A stretch of DNA of 10,451 nt from Actinomycetota bacterium (lineage in GTDB: Bacteria > Actinomycetota > Actinomycetes > Actinomycetales > Microbacteriaceae), in assembly GCA_009703845.1 (NCBI GenBank), contig WLFI01000012.1, positions 1-10,451 on the forward strand, given 5' to 3'. The position numbers and the translations under genes are program-made. The notes under the pieces are model-generated. The model was given only the letters and a program-made list of their open reading frames with translations, was not told the origin of the DNA and did no database searches. Shown here piece by piece: positions 6,870 to 10,451 of this stretch. The number at the start of each line of letters is the position of its first letter. The stretch's first letter is position 1.

Positions 6870-7484
6870 CTAGTGGTTTGCCTCTAGGCGCCAGATCTCT
6901 TCAACAAAACCATCCGCGACCTCTTTCGATTCGCTCGAACTATTCTCTGCCCCCATTAGCCTGACAACTCGTTCAACCCAACTCGGGTTCTTAGCGAAAA
7001 AAGGACCGTGTAGCAGGGTAAGAATGACGTTGGACTCCACAGAAACCGGCGGCAATTCCAAGTCACTGTTCAGATACCCAAGGGCGTTGCTCGGCCAATC
7101 TTCAGCGCTTGATGTGGCCACGACGAATTCACTTCGGCGATCGCTTTTGGAACCAGCATTGACGTTCGCCCACTTCAACGCACTGCCAACCACAATCGCA
7201 GGTGTTTTCGACTCGATAATTGCCTCTAGCAAGTCTCGAATAAGCGCATCGTGAGCGGCCAGTGCTTGCATCGCGGCAGCTGAGCCGTGCCCGATGGTGA
7301 CAAAAATGCCGGTCTCGCTGCTTTTAACCAAGCGCAGGAGTTCGAGCAATTGGCTCTCGGTTGCTACCGACACACTCTGCGCCTGCTCCCCCATCCACTC
7401 AAAATTCTTTTGAAGAACAAATGAGTTTGCGGAGTCTCCGTTCAGGTTGAGCATCTCGGGAAACAAAGTGAATATTGTCTTCAT
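6870..7484 (-). CDS. gatD: GatD-like class I glutamine amidotransferase homologue lacking the catalytic cysteine
   Basis: A 204-residue GatD homologue. Normal GatD hydrolyses glutamine and passes ammonia to MurT for amidation of lipid II D-Glu. The N-terminus L-F-P-E-M-L-N-L-N-G-D-S-A-N (7-20) and the C-terminal L-L-H-G-P-F-F-A-K-N-P (157-167; His159 matching catalytic His189 of S. aureus GatD) are clearly of the family. Between them it is abnormal. The nucleophile elbow, normally C-A/G-G-Y-Q, reads V-V-G-S-A-L-K-W, with Gly100 at the Cys94 position. The G-G-G segment reads G-H-G-S (65-68). The E-N-H-G-G-R-T segment has collapsed, perhaps to G-Y-L-N-S-D (136-141). The protein has no Cys at all and is about 40 residues shorter than S. 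aureus GatD (about 243). The frame is intact, with a strong ribosome-binding site and an ATGA overlap with murT, so it looks expressed. I infer a non-glutaminase scaffold or ligase partner. Confidence 0.8.
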   Translation of the reverse strand: MKTIFTLFPEMLNLNGDSANSFVLQKNFEWMGEQAQSVSVATESQLLELLRLVKSSETGIFVTIGHGSAAAMQALAAHDALIRDLLEAIIESKTPAIVVGSALKWANVNAGSKSDRRSEFVVATSSAEDWPSNALGYLNSDLELPPVSVESNVILTLLHGPFFAKNPSWVERVVRLMGAENSSSESKEVADGFVEEIWRLEANH

Positions 7485-8752
7485 CGCTCGACCTCCTCTG
7501 GGCTCCAGAAGCCAAGAGCGCGCCTCATTCGACGCATAGCGTCAGCACTGAAAACCACGGTTTTGTGGCCCGTTTTAGGCTTTGGCATCGCGAAGAACGC
7601 AGTTGCGGCTCGCTCGAGATCATCGGTAACTAAACCCATTGGCACATCGTTGTAGTGCAGCACGAGGGCTGCTTCGTAGGCGTTGAAGCCCGTGCATACA
7701 TCGACGTGTTTCAGATTCGAATAGTCAACCGTCCAAAGCCATGACGGGTCGTGCACGTCACGGCCGATTGCGAAAAGCAATTGTTCTGGTTCGCCAACCA
7801 AGTTATCTAAGTTGAGCTGCATTGACCCTGGGTTCTGAACGAGGATGAACTCGACATCCTCCCCGTTAACCTGAACCATCTCGCCACGGGCAAAAACTGG
7901 CGGCACTTCACCCAAGGCTTTGGTCGCGAGCTGAAGGTCGAAACCTTCACCGAGAAAGGCCCGGGCGCTTTCGAATGCAGCGACCGCATCAAGAGCGAAG
8001 TGCACGCCTCGCGAAGGCAGGTCGAAATCGGTTTTGCCCCATGCCCCAGAAAGTTCTGCGCGAACACCGTCTAGGCGGCTCACTTCACTGGATGTTTGAG
8101 GCCTTGGCAGGTCAGGCAGGTAAGTTGGAGCATTTTGCAAACCTCGGCCTTGAGCACCGAGCACCTTAGAGGCCACTCCAAAGAACCTAGGCTGAACGCC
8201 TCGCACCTCATTCGCGATCAGCAACGTATTTTGGTCATCGGCATTTAACAAGACATCGCCGCTGGCCCGTTGCGCCACAAGTGCGAGGTCTGCGCGAACT
8301 AAAGCCGGGTCAACAAACCTATCTAGTTGGTCTTCCATTACATTCAAGACCGTGACCTGAAGAGGGGCTATCTTTCGACTCAACTCTTCGGCGTGCGCTT
8401 CATCCATTTCAAGAATCGCGACTTGGCCAGAAATCTTTCCTGACCAATTAGCACGTTCGATGATTGTCGAATAGAAGCCTTGCAAAATGTTTGCGGTCGA
8501 AGGGTTTGTGAATACGGCAACACCATGTTCGCGAACGATATTCACCAACATCTTGGTGGTGGTTGACTTTCCTGCCGAACCTGTGACGATTACCAGGCCC
8601 TTCGGGAACGAACCGAGAACTCGATAGAGAATTCCCGGCGCAATCTTGCTAAGAATTAGACCGGGCAGCGCCGATCCGCCGCCTTTACGAACAAGTCGAA
8701 TAAGAATGCGCGCGATTCGCCCAACCAGCAATGCGGGCCAGTATCGAATCAC
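7481..8752 (-). CDS. murT: MurT-like Mur ligase (DUF1727) without zinc ribbon
   Basis: A 423-residue Mur-ligase-family protein paired with the gatD-like gene. MurT activates the alpha-carboxyl of D-Glu in lipid II with ATP so GatD-derived ammonia can form D-isoglutamine. Seen here: a basic, hydrophobic N-terminus; P-loop G-S-A-G-K-S-T-T-T (58-66), usually G-T-N-G-K-T-T-T; T-N-P-S-T-A-N (82-88); L-E-M-D-E (114-118); N-V-M-E-D-Q-L-D-R (137-145), usually N-x-x-R-D-Q-x-D-R; N-A-D-D (170-173); and in the DUF1727 part V-Q-N-P-G-S-M (305-311), usually A-K-N-P-A-G, and D-P-S-W-L-W (335-340). Asp335 aligns with Asp349 of S. aureus MurT, the third member of the shared triad. The Cys4 zinc ribbon expected near 200-240 is missing; the only Cys is 353. 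GTG at 8752 starts 7 bp after rpoD ends, without a clear Shine-Dalgarno. Family membership is firm; standard amidation activity is doubtful. Confidence 0.85.
   Translation of the reverse strand: MIRYWPALLVGRIARILIRLVRKGGGSALPGLILSKIAPGILYRVLGSFPKGLVIVTGSAGKSTTTKMLVNIVREHGVAVFTNPSTANILQGFYSTIIERANWSGKISGQVAILEMDEAHAEELSRKIAPLQVTVLNVMEDQLDRFVDPALVRADLALVAQRASGDVLLNADDQNTLLIANEVRGVQPRFFGVASKVLGAQGRGLQNAPTYLPDLPRPQTSSEVSRLDGVRAELSGAWGKTDFDLPSRGVHFALDAVAAFESARAFLGEGFDLQLATKALGEVPPVFARGEMVQVNGEDVEFILVQNPGSMQLNLDNLVGEPEQLLFAIGRDVHDPSWLWTVDYSNLKHVDVCTGFNAYEAALVLHYNDVPMGLVTDDLERAATAFFAMPKPKTGHKTVVFSADAMRRMRRALGFWSPEEVER
7491..7497 (-). promoter_or_regulatory. Ribosome-binding site of the gatD-like gene inside murT
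   Basis: On the minus strand AGGAGGT lies 6 nt before the ATG at 7484, within the codons for the last residues of the MurT-like protein. With the ATGA stop-start overlap (7484-7481) it indicates translational coupling and near-equal production of the two subunits, as expected for a complex. Confidence 0.8.
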
Positions 8753-8759
8753 GGTTTGG

Positions 8760-10451
8760 TTAGTTCTCTAGGAAGTCGCGAAGCATCTGCGAGCGTGAAG
8801 GGTGACGAAGCTTTGACATCGTCTTGGCTTCAATCTGCCTAATTCGTTCGCGTGTGACGCCAAATTCTTCACCGATTTGATCGAGAGTCTTTTGCACGCC
8901 ATCGCCCAAACCGAAGCGGCTTCGAATGACGCCGGCCTCTCGTGGGTGCAGAGAATCTAGGATGCGCTCGAGTTCTCTTTGCAGCATCGAATAACCAACG
9001 GCGTCTGCGGGAACAACAGCTTCGGTGTCTTCAATAAGGTCGCCGAATTCTGAATCGCCGTCTTCGCCGAGAGGCGTCGAGAGCGAAATCGGCTCGCGAC
9101 CATACTTCTGAACCTCGACTACCTTTTCGGGGGTCATGTCGAGCTCGCGAGCTAGTTCTTCTGGAGTTGGTTCGCGACCAAGGTCTTGAAGCAGTTGACG
9201 CTGCACTCGGGCAAGCTTATTGATGACTTCAACCATGTGAACCGGGATGCGGATGGTGCGCGCCTGGTCAGCCATCGCACGGGTAATAGCTTGACGAATC
9301 CACCAGGTTGCATAGGTAGAGAACTTATATCCCTTGGTGTAATCAAACTTCTCTACGGCGCGAATTAGACCTAGGTTGCCTTCTTGAATGAGGTCAAGAA
9401 ACTGCATTCCACGGCCGGTATAACGCTTAGCCAGCGAGACAACCAAACGTAGGTTGGCTTCGAGAAGGTGAGACTTGGCACGTTGTCCGTCTTTCATGAC
9501 CCAACGCAGATCGCGGGTCATCTCTTTCGAGAGCCTCTTCTCGGTGGCTAGCTTCTCTTCGGCGAACAAACCAGCCTCGATGCGTTTTGCAAGTTCAACC
9601 TCGAGCTCGGCGTTAAGCAGGGCCACCTTACCGATTTGCTTTAGGTAATCTTTGACCGGGTCAGCAGTAGCGCCAGAGATTGTGGTGGTTTGAACCGGGA
9701 TGTCGTCATCGTCGGCATGCGAGATAACAAAACCGCCACCGGCTTCGAGAGCCTTCTCTTTTTCTTTTGCCTCGGTGTCTTCGTGCGTTTCTTCTTCGTG
9801 AGCCTCTTCTTCGGCAAGCTCTACGATGTCAACAGCGGCGGCAGCTTCGGCGACGATGTCGCCAACTTCAAGGTCGTCATCATCTTCAAACTCTTCTTCT
9901 TCACCTGCAGCTCCCTTAGGAAGCTTCGCGGCTTTCGCAGCCTTTGCTTTGGTCGCGGCTGGCTTTGCTCCATCGACTTTTGTTGCTAGCGCTTTTTTCG
10001 CGACTGGCTTTTCAGCAGTCTTCTTAGCTTCAGGCTTTGGCTCAACTACCTTGACGTCGGCTTTCTTGGCCTTTGAAGCAGCCGGAGCTGCCTTAGCCTC
10101 AGGAGCTTTTGAAACGGATGCCTTTGGGGCCGTTGATTTCACAGTAGCGACAGGCTTCGTAGCTGCCGCGGTCTTTTTAGCTTCTGTGAGGGTCGACTTG
10201 GCCGCGGGCTTGGTCTCGGGCTTAGCCGCGGTCTTTGCTGCAGGCTTGGCCGCAGGCTTGGCCGCAGGCTTTTCGGCTTGCTTTGCCGTCTTTGGCTTGA
10301 CAGGGGCTGTCTTAAGTTCTGGCTTGGCCGAAACTACCTTCTTGACCGGTGATTTTAATGAAGTCGCCTTCGGCTGAGCCGCTGCTTTTGGTTCAGATTT
10401 GGTCTTTGTGTTCTTGACTGCAGGAGTAATGATGTTGCTTTCTGGCTTGGC
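8760..10451 (-). CDS. rpoD: Primary sigma factor RpoD/SigA (HrdB-type), 5' end cut by window edge
   Basis: The housekeeping sigma-70 factor, which directs RNA polymerase to most promoters. About 563 residues are visible. The frame stays open without a stop from base 10451, so the start lies outside the window and the GTG at 10142 is internal. Counting from the window edge, residues 1-180 are Lys/Ala/Pro-rich with K-P-A-A repeats. An acidic stretch (about 183-230) follows, then region 1.2 ([16 protein letters not shown], about 264-279). Region 2 includes [11 protein letters not shown] and [13 protein letters not shown] (about 334-389). Region 3 is about 400-470. Region 4 has the helix-turn-helix [11 protein letters not shown] and ends [16 protein letters not shown] (to about 561). 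The core closely matches mycobacterial SigA, whose N-terminus is likewise basic then acidic. It leads the murT-gatD-like genes. Confidence 0.95.
   Translation of the reverse strand, partial: AKPESNIITPAVKNTKTKSEPKAAAQPKATSLKSPVKKVVSAKPELKTAPVKPKTAKQAEKPAAKPAAKPAAKTAAKPETKPAAKSTLTEAKKTAAATKPVATVKSTAPKASVSKAPEAKAAPAASKAKKADVKVVEPKPEAKKTAEKPVAKKALATKVDGAKPAATKAKAAKAAKLPKGAAGEEEEFEDDDDLEVGDIVAEAAAAVDIVELAEEEAHEEETHEDTEAKEKEKALEAGGGFVISHADDDDIPVQTTTISGATADPVKDYLKQIGKVALLNAELEVELAKRIEAGLFAEEKLATEKRLSKEMTRDLRWVMKDGQRAKSHLLEANLRLVVSLAKRYTGRGMQFLDLIQEGNLGLIRAVEKFDYTKGYKFSTYATWWIRQAITRAMADQARTIRIPVHMVEVINKLARVQRQLLQDLGREPTPEELARELDMTPEKVVEVQKYGREPISLSTPLGEDGDSEFGDLIEDTEAVVPADAVGYSMLQRELERILDSLHPREAGVIRSRFGLGDGVQKTLDQIGEEFGVTRERIRQIEAKTMSKLRHPSRSQMLRDFLEN
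10241..10271 (-). repeat. 12-bp in-frame tandem repeat in the rpoD N-terminal tail
   Basis: CAGGCTTGGCCG (plus-strand reading) occurs twice exactly at 10241-10252 and 10253-10264, and a third partial copy runs to 10271. On the coding strand it encodes successive K-P-A-A units. Degenerate relatives of the unit extend on both sides (about 10200-10240). Being a multiple of three, copy-number change by slippage would alter tail length without a frameshift. Confidence 0.75.

Noticed and set aside
6840..6900. Rho-independent terminator between the DUF7455 and gatD-like genes
   Set aside because: Only a 4-bp stem (GCCT..AGGC) is present, it is inside coding sequence and no T-run follows.
10140..10142. 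GTG as start of rpoD
   Set aside because: The same frame continues upstream with the same Lys/Ala/Pro composition to the window edge, and no ribosome-binding site precedes it.
9826..10377. 183-residue plus-strand open frame, very Ala-rich
   Set aside because: It is the mirror of the Lys/Ala repeat codons of rpoD on the other strand; it has no family resemblance and the sigma factor frame is certain.

Overview
The window looks like a chromosomal housekeeping region of an actinobacterium. The best guess is a small-genome member of the Microbacteriaceae, such as the freshwater Rhodoluna/Aquiluna group. Support comes from a SepH (DUF3071) tail, actinobacterial-type ParC and ParE, a DUF7455 mini-protein, a MurT/GatD-like pair and a SigA/HrdB-type sigma factor with a long Lys/Ala-rich head. 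Base composition looks moderate (near 50-55% GC by eye), low for the phylum. Packing is very tight: only about 200 of 10451 bases lie outside genes. I saw no tRNA, rRNA, insertion sequence, phage gene or CRISPR array. The genus-level guess is inference; the phylum is well supported.

Layout, left to right. Bases 1-812 (+) are the 3' part of sepH, a cell-division regulator, cut by the window edge. Bases 809-1939 (-) encode an alkaline-phosphatase-superfamily phosphodiesterase that meets sepH tail to tail. A 36-bp divergent gap leads to parC (1976-4393, +), which meets parE (4390-6471, -) tail to tail over a shared CTAG. A 140-bp divergent gap separates parE from a 79-residue zinc-ribbon-like DUF7455 protein (6612-6851, +). 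The right third is one leftward transcription unit read rpoD (8760 to beyond 10451), murT-like (7481-8752), gatD-like (6870-7484). It has a 7-bp gap and then an ATGA overlap. The strand alternates gene by gene over the first six genes.

Functionally the genes cover division (SepH), chromosome decatenation (topoisomerase IV), basal transcription (RpoD) and cell-wall precursor modification (MurT/GatD-like).

The most interesting point is the MurT/GatD-like pair. In characterised bacteria this complex amidates the alpha-carboxyl of D-Glu in lipid II. Here the GatD-like subunit has Gly100 where the catalytic Cys should be, has lost the conserved ENHG-type segment, and is shorter than usual. Its partner has no Cys4 zinc ribbon and has altered nucleotide-binding motifs, yet keeps the Asp that completes the MurT-GatD active site. 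Microbacteriaceae are known for group B peptidoglycan, cross-linked through that same D-Glu alpha-carboxyl. I therefore propose, as inference only, that this is a repurposed ligase pair joining something other than glutamine-derived ammonia to D-Glu. A simpler alternative is that the pair has merely degenerated.
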